Assembly: GCF_037893015.1 (NCBI RefSeq)
Contig: NC_133660.1
Coordinates: 162,620,937 to 162,684,936 of the forward strand
Length of the DNA: 64,000 nt
Direction of reading: 5' to 3'
Source: Macrotis lagotis
Lineage: Eukaryota; Chordata; Mammalia; Peramelemorphia; Peramelidae
The position numbers were made by a program, and so were the translations under genes. Of this stretch, positions 36,351 through 47,944 are shown piece after piece. A model generated the notes under the pieces. That model saw only the letters and a list, made by a program, of their open reading frames with translations. It did not search any database and was not told the DNA's origin. Position 1 is the first letter of the stretch, and every line of letters starts with the position of its first letter.

Positions 36351-36499
36351 CTTTGCAAATGAACTTAGGGATAGAATTTTCAGGAAATAATGAATTCAAT
36401 AATAGAAGGAATTTGTTTAAAAGGATGGAAATCTGCCTTTCATTAAAAAAAAGCCCAAACTCTTTGACAAACACTAAGATCCTATTCCATATGACTTGT

Positions 36500-36685
36500 T
36501 AATTTTTTAAGAAATCATCAAAAGGTATAATTTCTCTCTCAACACATTAAACTTTGATCAGTGTATAGCATGGAAATAGTGTAAAGACTATTAGACTGCT
36601 TTCTGTGGGGGGGACGGAAGCAAGATTGGGAGAAAAATTATAAAATTCAAAAAAAACCCACCCCAAAATAAAAATTAAAAAAAAA
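36500..36685 (+). mobile_element. L1 3' UTR remnant
   Basis: It contains 'agtgtaaagactattagact', a G-rich run ('gtggggggg') and 'gggagaaaaatt' followed by an A-rich tail. This is the same order as the 3' terminus of the L1 at 5449. Only the last ~180 bases are recognisable. Confidence 0.75.
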
Positions 36686-36784
36686 TCATCAAAAAGAATG
36701 AGGTCTCTTTACCTACAAAGGGATATAAGGTTTGGGAGAAAAAAGGCATAGAGAATAATTTGGTCTTTTGACTTAAACTCCAAC

Positions 36785-36855
36785 TATCAATTCATTAATC
36801 AGTCAATAATAATTTGTTAAGTGCTTTGTACCAGATACTGTGTTAGACTCTGGGG

Positions 36856-36893
<38 letters not shown>

Positions 36894-37120
36894 CAAAAAC
36901 AGTCCATGACTACTAGGAGCTTGCATTTAATGAAAGGAATGATAAAAGTGGGAAATAAGAGACATATGAGATACATAAAGAATAGAGGGAAGGTAATCTA
37001 GGAGACACCAGGAAAGACCTCCTGCAAATGGTAGCGTTTGAAATGAGTCATGAAGAAAGTAATTTCTTCTTCTATTGTAAGGCATTAGGAAATAAAAATG
37101 GGTATCCCCCAAAATGAGGA
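36785..37120 (-). mobile_element. L2 LINE 3' end with a CA microsatellite
   Basis: 'ttgttaagtgctttgtacca', a (CA) run at 36858-36891, then 'taggagcttgcatttaatg' and a decayed downstream part match the antisense L2 3' end. Confidence 0.65.
36858..36891 (+). repeat. (CA)n microsatellite
   Basis: This is a CA run of about 33 bases inside an L2 3' end. Confidence 0.95.
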
Positions 37121-37154
37121 GGGGAACTCACTGAGTTTGGTCTATGGGAATAAA

Positions 37155-37810
37155 TATGTATTAGAGGTTTTGGCCTTAAGAAAAAGCAAAACAGAATTAG
37201 GTTAACATTCACATTTATTGATATTTCTCTAAGTGAAGAATTACACAGCCTGTCTGTGTGACTGTGTGTGTATGTGTGTGTGGGGGCATCTAGTTAGACA
37301 GCCAAATCCCCAAAATGGAGCTCTATGTTGAGGATTAAATAGCTTTGATTATCAGAAGGTGGAATCTAAAACATCATCTCTGGTTTGTCCAATCAAAGGA
37401 GAGTATGACACCCCACCACTACTCCTAACCTAGGAGGGAAGGGAGGGTCCTCAGGCCTCAGACATTCCAGTAAAAGGAATGCCTTTATCAGTTGTCCTAA
37501 AGACCTTCAATGAAATGGATATAGCTGTATGGGCTCTTGATTGGATTAAGGAGGCAAACCTTTGTTCTGTTTACAATTGAGGGAGCTGACTCAAAGGATC
37601 CTTTACAACTGTTAAATTGACCTGATCAGAAGACCTTCTTCAGTAGTTATGTGAAAGTTGACCTCCACCCAACAACTCTGCTCCTAAAGATCCAGAAAAA
37701 TAATTCAATATACAAAGGTCAAAATTCATTGCTGACAAAAAAATATTATCTTATTTAATGCCTTTTTGGGGTAGGGCTTAATGATATACATTCTAAACCT
37801 AAAATCCTAT
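37155..37810. other. No gene seen
   Basis: A short GT-rich patch (37255-37285) and otherwise unassigned sequence. Confidence 0.5.
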
Positions 37811-37812
37811 CC

Positions 37813-37857
37813 TCTATCTATCTATCCATGTATCTATCTATCTATCTGTGTCTGTCT
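37813..37857 (+). repeat. (TATC)n tetranucleotide repeat
   Basis: This is a degenerate CTAT/TATC array immediately left of the Tc2/pogo-like element. Confidence 0.85.
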
Positions 37858-37876
37858 AAAAAGATATATGCATATA

Positions 37877-38635
37877 CTGTATTTCCCCACGCACAAGACG
37901 CACCTTAATTTTGGGGCTGGAAATTTGGAAAAAATGTATTATATAAAGTTATTGAACTCAAGTTTTATTCATCATGAAATTCAAGGACCTTCAGCTCATA
38001 GCTTTTAGGCATCTTTTGGGCAAGTCTGGTGGGTGGACGCATGCTTAGTCCACTCTGTTTCATGAACCTAAAGCACCAATTGTGCCTCATTTGAAATTAG
38101 TCCCTTCTTTTTCATCAACAATTCTTCTGGTCTCCTGTTGAACCATTTTTGTGGACACAGGAATTCCAACTGCTCTTTGCTCTTCAATCCATCTCTTCAA
38201 ATCCCTCTCTAAATCAGGCCATTTGGCTGACTTGCCTCTCATGGCCTTCTTCTGCTGGGATGGGGGGGGAGGGAGAGGAATCTTCAGTAGGATTTCTTCT
38301 TCCCATAGCCAGTCTCAGATTGTTTTCTCAGTTGGAGGAGGACCAAACTTAAATGCAGTAGCACAATTTCCATTCACTTTTGCAAACTAGATCACTTTGA
38401 ACTTGAATTCAGCACTGTACAAAAATCTTTTCTGAGCCATTTCTGGGCAGAATGTGGCAAAGTGTAACCTAATATATAGGTAACAAATGAGAAACAATGA
38501 GCACAAAGACAACAAGAGTGAAAAAGTGAGAAATACAAGTTAAAAAAATCTACAACCACTGTATAAAACACTCCCAATTTTTAAAACCCAAATTTTTCAA
38601 TAAAGGGTACATCTTTTATATGGTATGCATATATA
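37877..38635 (-). mobile_element. Tc2/pogo-like (TcMar) DNA transposon, internally deleted
   Basis: The left terminus 'ctgtatttccccacgcacaa' follows a TA dinucleotide. A decayed inverted counterpart ('gggtacatcttttatatgg') lies near 38605-38625. The transposase remnant is on the minus strand. At about 760 bp it has lost most of the catalytic core of a typical transposase. The exact subfamily (Tc2/Kanga or pogo/Tigger) is uncertain. Confidence 0.75.
38090..38440 (-). pseudogene. Tc2/pogo-type transposase N-terminus (Psq and CENP-B helix-turn-helix)
   Basis: From the ATG at 38438-38440 it reads MAQKRFLYSAEFKFKVI, a stop, then FAKVNGN, a typical Psq-type DNA-binding start. After a degenerate linker, another frame reads AKWPDLERDLKRWIEEQR and GIPVSTKMVQQETRRIVDEK, a clear CENP-B-type helix-turn-helix. 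The DDE catalytic domain is missing. Stops and a frameshift make it non-functional. The protein family cuts and pastes TA-flanked transposons. Confidence 0.78.
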
Positions 38636-38639
38636 CTTA

Positions 38640-39265
38640 TGTGTATATTTGTGTGTTTTTGATAACTATTTCAATATGTCAGTTGTTCTATAAATATTTC
38701 TGTTCCTAAAAACTGGTGTACTATGCAAAATAATGCATTAAAAAACCACAGGGTTTATAGGAGAAAAATGTGTTGGAGGTACTCAACCTTTCAACACTGA
38801 CATATTAAAAAATAGATAGGAAATGATAAAAATGTTTGAAGAGTTTTATACCTGTTAAATATCTGTTATACTGGTTATGAAACATAGAAATGTGAACTAA
38901 ATAAATACTAAATAAATAATGACCATGTCCCCAGCCATATGATTCAACTTAGTCTGCACTTGGGTTCCAAGGAACTGGACTGGCAAAGTCATTGACTTGC
39001 TAGCTGAGGCAAAGGGAAGTCTCAGATGGGTACAAGGGGGATTGTAGAGGAAGTGAAAATGGAAGAGGGGAAACCGAGTTAATGAGTTTGACCTAATCCT
39101 CCTCTGCCCACAGTTCCCATTGCTGTGAAAATATATGATAAATATGGTCCTTTACCTTGACAAAGACTTGAAGTTTGCTTGTGGAAGGATTGCAGCTTGT
39201 GGATTATTGTGAGGTGGTGCAGTTTTCTGTGTTCTAGAAAACAAGCAAATATGAAATTTGGGTGA
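38640..39265. other. No gene seen
   Basis: AT-rich and unassigned. Confidence 0.5.
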
Positions 39266-39679
39266 CATTCAGTTTATTCCCTAATATGTCAGTTGAGTTA
39301 GAACAAATTTGAGTTTTCAAAACAAATTGTTATAACAGAACTGGCTACATTTGGTTTGTAATCTTATCTTTTCTATTTTAGGAACTTAAAAAGTTCTTCT
39401 CAAGAATGGGTCCATGGGCTTTGCCAGACTGCAAAGGGTTCCATGACAGAAAAGATCAGGAATCCCTGCTTTAAGGGAACCAGGACTATGTGTGGCTGCG
39501 TTTCATTATTTCAATACACTTGATAAATGCTTTTGATTTGTTCAGACTGTGAAAGAGACACAAAAGAAGTATTCAATATTCACATCCAAAATAGAGACAC
39601 TGCTGGAAAACTTTCCGAAACCATTACTTCAGAAATGTGACTTCCAGCCCATATTACCATAATGGAAGAGTTATTGTTG

Positions 39680-39945
39680 AAATCATGAAAAATAAAGGAA
39701 AAACATAAAAGAAGTTTTAAAAAGCGAACATAGTATATTTTGTTCTGCATTCCCTCTATAGTTTTTTCTCTGGATGTGAATGGCACTGTCCATAGCAGAT
39801 CTCAGGATTGTCCTGATGGGAGCTACCTCCATCATAGTTGATCATCACACAATTTAATGTGTATGTTTACTTGGTTCTGTGCACTTCACTCAGCATCAGT
39901 TCATGCAAGTCTTTCCAGGCTTTTCTAAAGTCCAGTTGAATCTGA
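39680..39945 (-). mobile_element. L1 3' UTR fragment
   Basis: It shares 'gaagttttaaaaa', 'cgaacatagtat', 'ccatcatagttgatcatc' and 'gcaagtctttccaggctt' with the L1 ends at 12625 and 45110. No ORF2 portion is retained. Confidence 0.75.
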
Positions 39946-39954
39946 ACTGAATCT

Positions 39955-40290
39955 TAAAGAAATCCAGGTGAAGTAAAAGGTGGGGATGAGGGAGCAATAG
40001 ACTCATTACACGGGAACAATCAGTTCAGAATTACCGAAAGGAAGATGGAGTCTTGTGTTGAAGCAGCTGCCAATAGCTCAAGGTAGTTGAGGGGAGTGTT
40101 GGGAGACTGGAAAAGCAGGAAGGAGTGAGGTTATCAAGGATTTTAAATGCTGGCGAAAGATCTTATATTTGATCCTAGAGGTAATAGGGAACCACTGGAG
40201 ATCATTGAGCAAGGGTAGGAACAGGATAATTACCTACATTTTAGAAAAATCACTTCTTTGCCATTTAAACAAAGGGTGGATGAAGGATTT
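39955..40290 (-). mobile_element. L2 LINE fragment
   Basis: 'gaaagatcttatatttgatc' and 'aatagggaaccactggagat' are typical of antisense L2 ORF2. Confidence 0.65.
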
Positions 40291-40509
40291 GCCAATGCCT
40301 CTTAATATAAAAAAAAACACAACAAGGTTTAAATACCCCAATTTTATCTGTGAAACTCCCTAATTTCTAGAGTTGAGCTTTCCTGGTATTTTATTTTTGG
40401 TCTATTGAAGTCTTTTAACAATTTGTGGTGGGCTGGGGCAGAGTCCCTGCAAATCTCTGAACTCCTGAATTCTCCTGATCTATTAAAATTAGGGGGAGCT
40501 AATTAAAAG

Positions 40510-40735
40510 CCAGCTAGATAACTCAGTGGATAGAATGTTAACCTGGAATAAGGAAGACTGAGTTCAAATCTAGCTTCAGACATTTAGTAACTATGTGATC
40601 CTACATAAGTCACATAACTTCTTGTTTTCCTTAATCCACTGGAGCAAGAATTGGCAAACCACTCCAGTATCTTTGCCAAGAAAACCCCCATATGATGTCG
40701 GGAGTAGTCAGATATGACTGAACAACAATCCCTTT
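40510..40735 (+). mobile_element. MAR1-type tRNA-RTE SINE
   Basis: Its head is 'agccagctagataactcagt'. The tail, 'ccactccagtatctttgcca' then 'agatatgactgaacaac', gives a near-full-length plus-strand copy. Confidence 0.82.
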
Positions 40736-40764
40736 AAACTCTGTGGGAATTTTTAAGCTCATTC

Positions 40765-41110
40765 TTGTCTAAAAAATTAATTTTAATTTTTTTATGTTTT
40801 TATCAATCTACATTTTTTGTTATATCTTCCTCCCTCCTCCTAGGGAGTCACTCTTATATTAAAAAAAAATAGAGGGGAAATTTTTTTTTTTAGTAAAATA
40901 AACCAATATATCAAAAAACTATTTTCAGCATTCTGTATCCATAGTTCCCCACCACTGCAAAGAAATAGTGGGGGAAGAACCTTCTCATAGATCTTCTTAG
41001 GTGCTAAGTGTGGTAAGTAATTTCACAACATTCATTTTGTTTTGTGATTGTTCTTTACATTTACATTATTTTAGTCATTGGGTATATTCTTTTCCTGTTT
41101 CTACTTTTAC
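40765..41110 (-). mobile_element. L1-like 3' UTR fragment
   Basis: It has 'cttcctccctcctcctaggg', then 'ttctgtatccatagttcccc' and 'tctcatagatcttcttagg', in an arrangement resembling another L1 3' UTR subfamily in antisense. Confidence 0.4.
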
Positions 41111-41399
41111 TTCTCTTTAAGTCTAAACTTTTCAGACCTTTGATTTCTCCTCATTTTAATGACAATTTGTAGATTTAATATTCTAATCCTCACATCTTAG
41201 TTCACTAATCCTCTCTATAGAGTCAGCTTGAATGTTTCTCCCCCATGGGGACTGTTGGTGTATTACAGAAAATTAAACATTTTTGCAACCTTTGAGAAAT
41301 AAGTGGTTTAGCAACAAACATATTTCAATGCATTTCAACCAACCCGATTTCTCATTTAAAAAAAAATCCATCCTAAAAAAATTGAAAGAAAAAATATTT

Positions 41400-41605
41400 C
41401 TGATGTATGCCAGTGCTCCCTCTAGATCAAGCATTTTTAATTGAGGTTTTAAAAATCTTATTCAATATATTTGGTTTCATTTATAATCCTTTGCATTTTA
41501 TTTTATGCATTTTAGACAGTTATTCTGGGAAGGAGTCCATAGCCTTTACTAGGCTGCTGAAGGGGTTCAGGACACACACAAAAGTTTAAGAACCCCTGTT
41601 CAGAA
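41400..41605 (-). mobile_element. hAT-Charlie-like remnant
   Basis: 'gggaaggagtccatagcctt' and the end 'agtttaagaacccctgttc' give a clear terminal CAGGGGTTCTTAA in complement. The other end is decayed. Confidence 0.55.
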
Positions 41606-42010
41606 GGATTTGCAGGAGCAAGCAGTCTTGGCCCTTAGTGTATTGGTATCGATTACATTTAATACACCCGGAGGGGTCCTCGTTGTGATTACACCTTTGG
41701 ATTCCAGCTTTGAAAATAGGCTGTTAAAAAGTTGAGACAAAATAGAGATGTGAGCTCCTCTGCTCTTAGGGTGGGATCACTGCCTTCTTGGGCAGGAAGT
41801 ATTCAGATGTGTGTGCTGACAATGAGGAAACAGGCCATGTTTTTTGTTTATTTTCTCATAAAGTGCTGATGAACGAATGAGGGAGATGCATTAAGGGGCC
41901 CCGAAGTCAAGCTGTGAAAAGAGATTTGAGTTTATCAGCTCTTTAGCCTGGTTTCCTATGGAAGGAATGCTTATAAAATCTTTCTGCCTCTGCATGTCTG
42001 TGTTCAAGAC
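41606..42010. other. No gene seen; unique-looking DNA
   Basis: Balanced composition with a few CpG ('acacccggaggggtcctcgt'). No repeat recognised. Confidence 0.4.
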
Positions 42011-42013
42011 CTG

Positions 42014-42029
42014 CCCCCCCCCCCCCCCC
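42014..42029 (+). repeat. C16 homopolymer
   Basis: Sixteen C in a row. Shorter C runs occur at 52621-52632 (C12) and 55865-55873 (C9). Confidence 0.97.
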
Positions 42030-42204
42030 ACCTCAACTCCTTTGGATAACTTTAAATCCCTAAAATTGATGTTAGTCCAAATGGACAGAAAGGAAGAAGA
42101 CAGGCCTCCAGAGTCCCTCAAAAACCAAAGTCTACTATTGAGAACCCTTTTCCCACACTCAACTATTCATTGTTCAATTAAACTCAATTCAATATCACGA
42201 TTTC

Positions 42205-42400
42205 AAGTGGTCCAGTCCAGTCAAGTTAATAAGCATTTGTGCCAGACCCTAAACTGTGGGAAATGCAGTAAGTACAAAGTTAGTCCCTGCCCTTAAGGAA
42301 CTTACACTCCAGTGGGATGGGGGTGGGGAAAGATAGCACATAAAATGAAACTGAAAAGCAGGATTATTAGAGGAGTTAAGAGAATGTATTGAATCTGGGA
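42205..42400 (-). mobile_element. L2 LINE 3' end
   Basis: 'gttaataagcatttgtgcca' then 'cccttaaggaacttacactc' is the antisense L2 3' terminus. Another copy, with 'gaccaagtattgaaggaaac'-like text, lies at about 44270-44720. Confidence 0.6.
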
Positions 42401-42734
42401 TATGATAAATCCCAGAGGGTTAGCAGAGCTGCCTAGAGTGTAATGAAAACATGGCCGACCTGGTCATCCATAGACATTTATTAAATATATACTATGTACA
42501 AAATGCAATTTTTGGTGCTGGACATACAAAGACAGATTGCAATAACTATCATTTTCTGCAAGATGTTTATATTTTACAAGGGCAGGAGTTCTTAGCCTTT
42601 TTTTGTAGCATTGTCTTCTACATTTTTCTAGTGAAGCCTATGAATTCTTTCTCAGAATACTGTTCTTAAATGCATAAAATGAAATGTAATCAGATTACAA
42701 AGGAAATAAATTCTATTTAAATTGTCAAAAAATT

Positions 42735-42821
42735 TAAAGTGAGGAGAGGGAGAGAAAGAGAAAGTGGGGGAAAGAAGAGGGGGGAAGAGGAAGAGGGACA
42801 GAGAGAAAGGGGGAAGGAGGA

Positions 42822-42875
<54 letters not shown>

Positions 42876-42876
42876 A
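42735..42876 (+). repeat. GA-rich tract with pure (GA)n core
   Basis: It is purine-only. The pure GA run spans about 42824-42866. It could adopt triplex (H-DNA) structure. Confidence 0.95.
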
Positions 42877-43960
42877 CACAAACAATAAATAGATTCTATA
42901 AGCTTAAAGGAAACTAAGGATTCTTAGAAGTGGGGGTGAGAAGAGGATGTATTCTAGACATAAAGGATGGCCTATTTGAAGAACTGGAAGCAGGACATAG
43001 ATTGTCAAATTCAATAGGTAAGTTTGATTTTGGATTCATTCCTTGTTGTAGGATACTCTGTGACTATTTTAAACTATGTGATCCCTTTCTTTTCTAAATC
43101 TAAAAATCTAAGAGCAGGGATCATCCCAGAACTGAAAATCAGTGATAAAATGTCAAACACATCTTATGAGGTGAGACTATAACGCAGATGGTCATTAAGT
43201 TTGAAGAAGGTTTGGACACCTTGCCCCTAGGTGTGAAAGAAAGGCTATTTACACTGACTGAGAGACTTGTTCCTACTCTCTAGGGACCTATCTATATAAA
43301 ATCATCAAGTTTCTTAGTCAAAGAATTCAAGTGCCTCAAAGAGGAATGTCTGTATCAGGAAGCAAGGACAGACTGGAAGTTCTAAGGAAAGCAGGTTCAA
43401 AGAAGAAGGGTTATATTATATCCAAGTGCAACATCTTGAAGGTTCTAGCAGAAGGACTTTTAGGAGTTAGGAATTACCCCATCCCTGCCTTTTGCTACAT
43501 AAGCTCAAGCTTGAGGGTAATTTCCTATGAAATTCATTGGTAGAAGACTGTCATGGATTTTTAGAGGGATGTTTATACCATTGTAGTAAGTGCCCTTTTC
43601 TGAAAGTTAAGTCTGGCTGACTGATATTAACTGATAATAATGGAAGGAAGCATATTGGTAGGAACTCATAAGCTATAAAAAGTGGAAAACCTTTTACCCT
43701 GTAAGCAACCCAATAACCAACCTTATAACATAAAGGGAAAATGTAAACAATTTTGTTCTTAGATCTGACTTCTAACATGGAGGAGTTTGTTTATTAGCTA
43801 TATATAATTAATGTTAGGGACAGATTGATCATTCCCTTGTTCAGTTAAGATTAATTAATTTTCTATTTCATCTGGAAAAAAAGGAAGATACCATTGTTAT
43901 TAACATCCCAATCACCATACAAAAACTTGATATAACCCAATTTAGTCTGAATGGGATCCT
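42877..43960. other. No gene seen; possible CR1/L3 residue at 43150-43500
   Basis: Words like 'ttgaagaaggtttggacacc' hint at CR1/L3 but are not conclusive. Confidence 0.4.
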
Positions 43961-43967
43961 TATTGGG

Positions 43968-44058
43968 TATTTCTTATGACCAGGGATTATTATTCCCTAG
44001 AAAATATTAATTTCACTAATGTTTTCTAGGGAATAATAATCCCTGGGCATAAGAAATA
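43968..44058. repeat. Near-perfect 37-bp inverted repeat (hairpin), TA-bounded
   Basis: The left arm (43968-44004) and right arm (44022-44058) are complementary at 36 of 37 positions, with a 17-nt AT-rich loop. The arms contain 'cagggattattattccct'. A TA dinucleotide is at each end. The shape fits a mariner-type MITE or a long hairpin RNA. No similar copy elsewhere in the window was noticed. Confidence 0.9.
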
Positions 44059-44269
44059 TCTTTGTGGGGATTTCATCTAAAATTTTTTAGGGATTTTTCT
44101 AGATGGGTAATTTTTTTCAGTTATTTCTTTTTCAACTAAAGTCCTTTACTAATGCCCTAGAAATGGTGTAGAGGAGGACTCTCAAAAGCTAAATCAGCAG
44201 AGCACAATCTTTTAATCTCGAATTAGCAACCATTTCTTCATAAATGTTTCAAGACCTGAGCTCCTTTCT

Positions 44270-44720
44270 ATGGCTACAAAGACAAAAATTAAAAAAAATG
44301 CCCATCTTTAAGGAATTTTTTATATATATAGAAGGAGATATCATAGAGATTATGTACACATTTAAGTATATAAAATAAATATAAGATTAGGTAGAGGGAT
44401 GGGACTAGCAGCTGGGGGAGGAGAATTAGGGAAGGTGTTCCATAGGATGCAGTATTTGACCTGAGTATTGAAGGAAACTAGGGATTCTTAAGAGGCAGAG
44501 GTGAAGAAGTATATTCTAGGGAAGAGAGACAGGCTGTACAAAGATATGGAGATGATAGAAAATGGAACATTTTCTGTGAGCACCAGCCTACAGTTTGACT
44601 GAACACTAGAGAGCTCTTAAAGGAAGATAATATGTAATGAGATTGGAAAGGTGGGACCAGTTTGTGGACTGGGACTGGACCTGTGGCTTATTGGTTTAGG
44701 GAACTCCAATATAAGAAAAT
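44270..44720 (-). mobile_element. L2 LINE fragment
   Basis: 'gaccgag'-type text is decayed, but 'gacctgagtattgaaggaaa' and 'ggagagctcttaaaggaag' fit the antisense L2 order. Edges are uncertain. Confidence 0.5.
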
Positions 44721-44859
44721 TCTCTCTATCAATGCAAATAACTGCCTTTTCTGAAACTTATATTTGTTTTTTTTTAATGTTACAGTAAGGATTAATTGTT
44801 GGTCTGGATGGCTGCTAAAGTCTCTTCCAATTTTCTAATTCAATGATTCTGTGATTTTA

Positions 44860-45065
44860 TGGTTGGGGAATGGTCAAATTGCAGTATATGAATATAAAGG
44901 AACTCCATTGCTCTGCAAAAAAACAACACCCTCAAAACAATGACAAAGATGACTTCAGAGAGGCATGGAATTAGATAAACTAATATAAAGTGAAGTAAGC
45001 AGATTTTCAATAACTACAATAATGCAAATAAAAGAAACAGAACAATAATGAATGTTGTGTAATCA
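44860..45065 (+). mobile_element. L1 ORF2/3' UTR fragment
   Basis: It begins 'ggttggggaatggtcaaatt' and continues through 'agtgaagtaagcagat' and 'gaaacagaacaataatgaa', in the order seen in marsupial L1 ORF2 ends. It lies tail-to-tail with the minus-strand L1 that begins near 45110. Confidence 0.65.
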
Positions 45066-45109
45066 ATGTCTAACACTTGTAGAAGAGAAGAGAAAATGTA
45101 TCTCTTTTT

Positions 45110-46320
45110 TTGCTAAAATAGGGATCTATTGATGTATAACTATTTTAAAATTTTTATATTTTTCCTTTATATATTTTCAATTACAAATAAAGATAATTTT
45201 CAGCACTAATTTTTTGGTAAGATTTTGAATTTCATATGTTTCTTCCTCCCTCTCTTCTCTCCTTCATACCCCAACAATGAGTAATCTGATACGGGTTATA
45301 CATGTAAAATTATGTTAAACGTATTTCCATATTTGTCATGTCATGTAAGAAGAATCAGAACTAAAGGGAAAAAATAAAACAATTGAATAAAAAACTGAAA
45401 TAGTGTGCTATGGTCTGCATTCGGAGACCAGAGTTCTTTTCTATCATACATCTTTTAGAATTGTCTTTTCATTGTACTGCTGAAACCATTCTCCTGGTTC
45501 TGCTTACTTCACTCAGCATCAATTCTTGCAAGTCTTTCCAGGCTTTTTTGAAGTCTACCTGCTCATGGTTTCATACAGAATAATAGTACTCCATCATATT
45601 CATATATCACAATTTATTCAGTCATTCCCCAATTGATAGGCATCCCTCAATTCTTTGTCACTACAAAAAGGAGCTACTCTAAATATTTTTGTACATGTGG
45701 GTCTTTTTCCATTTTTTTTATGATCACTTTGAGATATAGACCTAATAGTGGTATTGTTGGATCTTAGTTTTATTACCCTTTGGGAATAGTTGCAGCTTAT
45801 TCTCCAGAATGGTTGAATCAGTTAAAAACTCCACCAACAATATATTAGTGTCCCTGTTTTCCTAGCCTATTCATCATTGATCATTTTCCTTTTTTGTCAT
45901 ATTGACAAATCTGATAGGTATGAGGTAGTGCCTCAGAGTTTTAATTTGCATTTTTCTCTTTTTTTTTTCAAGGCAATGAATTTAAGTGACTTGCCCAAAG
46001 TCACACAGCTAAGCAAGTATTAAGTATCTGAGGTTGGATTTGAACTCAGGTCCTCCTGATTTCAGGGTCAGTGCAGTATACTGTACCACCTAGCTGCCCC
46101 TTAGTTTGCATTTCTCTAATCAATAATAATTTAGGATATTTTTCATATGATAACAGATAGCTTTAATTTCTGGAATAATCTGAAATAATCTTTAATAATC
46201 TGAAAACTGTGTTCATATCCTTTGATCATTTATCAATTGGGAAATGACACATATTGTTATATATTTGACTCAGTTCTCTATCTATTTAGAAATGAATCCT
46301 GTAACTGTTTTAAAAATTAT
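45110..46320 (-). mobile_element. L1 3' UTR and ORF2 C-terminus, split by a SINE
   Basis: Read on the minus strand, this is a marsupial L1 end. Plus-strand landmarks are 'ttctgcttacttcactcagc', 'cattccccaattgatagg', 'gtggtattgttggatc' and 'tttgcatttctctaatcaat'. The last is interrupted by the WSINE1 at 45960-46101. ORF2 frames are broken. Confidence 0.85.
45960..46101 (-). mobile_element. WSINE1-type SINE splitting an L1
   Basis: It interrupts the L1 motif 'tttgcatttctctaatc'. The imperfect duplication 'tttgcatttttctct'/'tttgcatttctct' lies on either side. It is full length, with head 'ctagctgcccc'. Confidence 0.9.
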
Positions 46321-46499
46321 TTTAAAAATATTTGATTTTTTCTCTAATTACATGTAAATATAATTTTTCATTGAAACTTATAGTTTTAAATAATTGCCTA
46401 GAGTGTTGAGAGGTTAAATGATTGATCCAAGGTCATATAGACAGAAAATATGTTAGAGAGGATATAAACTCAGGTTTTCTTGACTCTGAGATCAACATA

Positions 46500-47720
46500 G
46501 ACCAGGTTAAGTAGTAAAGTAGCAAAGGGTTTTAAATGACCAAAAAAAGGTGTTTGCATTTTGATATAGAGGCCATAGACTTCTAGTTGAATAGAGGATG
46601 GACTGGAGATGGGAGAGACTGGAGGCAAAGAGGTTAATTAAGAGGCTGTTGCAATTATCCAGGGGAGAGGTATAAGTGTTATTTGAGTGAAGATCGTACA
46701 TATGAAAAGATGTTATGGAAAGGGAATTGATGGAGAATCAATTGACAATTGATTGGATATTTTAGGTGAAAGAGCATAAGGAGTTGAGAATGACCTTGAA
46801 ATTGATAACCTGAATGACTAATGATGCCTTTAAAAGTGACAGCAATAAATGGGAGGAGGATGAGTTTGATGGAAGGAATAATGAATGTGTTAAATTTGAG
46901 ATAGTTACAGGATATCCAGTTCAAAAATGTATAAGGTAATTGATTTAAGACTGAAATTCAGGACGAGAAGGCTCTATGTAGATCTGGGAGCATCTGTTGA
47001 AAAATGATCATGGAACCCTTGGGAATGGAGGAGATCATGAAGAGAATGTTTAGAGAGAGAGGAGAAATGGGCTGAGGACAGATCACAATTAGGTAGTTCG
47101 GTGTGAATGATATAGTTCAGACAGATGAGGGAAGAACTAAGAGAGAGAGTCACAAAAAGGAGATATTATTCAGAGAGTAGTCTATAGTATCACATGTTGC
47201 AGAGAGGCCAAGAAGGCCAAGACTGAAAAAGGACCATCTGATTTGGAAATTAAGAGACTGAAAGTAACTAAAGAAGTAGGTTTGGAAACTATATTGCAAA
47301 AGATTAAGAAGGTAGAGGAGAGGAAATGGAAGCAATAAATGGAGAGTTTTTCCCCCCTAGGAGTTTGGCTGTGAAAAGGAGAGACAGAGAATAATTAAGG
47401 GAAAGAAGGGTCAAGTGAGTTTTTGAGAATAAGGGAGACTGGACATGGGTACAGGAGCATGGAATGAAATAGTAGATAGAGAAAGGTTGCAGATTGGGGG
47501 GGGAAGGAAAGATGATTATTGGAGCAGGGGAGACATGAATGGTTTGGGCTCAAAGGTGCAAGGGTCTCCTTGAAAAAGAGAAGGGTCATTTCTTTTTTCA
47601 TCAGAGCCTTGAGTAAAAGTAAGAGTAGGAGATGATGTCAGGATGTTTTGAGACTTAGAGGAGAGAGCAAAGAGATCATAACCAAAGTCTTCAAATGCAG
47701 ACCCGGGGTGGGGGGGAAAC
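46500..47720 (-). pseudogene. Long L2 (CR1-clade) LINE ORF2 remnant
   Basis: This is the longest L2 fossil here. Minus-strand frames read NCNSLLINLFASSLSHLQS (46507-46701), LGLLGLSATCDTIDYSL (47150-47335; the LxDLSAAFDTVDH-type RT box) and SLILKNSLDPS (47395-47601). They occur in the expected order from high to low coordinates. Stops and frameshifts are frequent. Confidence 0.8.
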
Positions 47721-47767
47721 CTTTATCTTTCTTCTCAGGACCAACCTAATAAGGAAGATAAATTTAG

Positions 47768-47924
47768 TTTTTTTTATTTTTTTATTTTGTGAAGCAATGG
47801 GGTTAAATGGCTTGCCCAAGGTCACATAACTAGGTAATTATTAAGTGTCTGAGGCTGGATTTGAACTCAGGAATTCCTGACTCCAGGACTGGTGCTTCAT
47901 TCACTGCACCACCTAGCTGCCCCA
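47768..47924 (-). mobile_element. WSINE1-type SINE after the long L2 fossil
   Basis: It is full length. Flanking repeats 'aagataaatttag' and 'aagatatatttag' (ending at 47767 and 47940) differ by one base. Confidence 0.88.
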
Positions 47925-47944
47925 AGAAAGATATATTTAGCTAA

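Noticed and set aside
42652..42885. Ser/Leu-repeat ORF
   Set aside because: It is a translation of the (GA)n tract.
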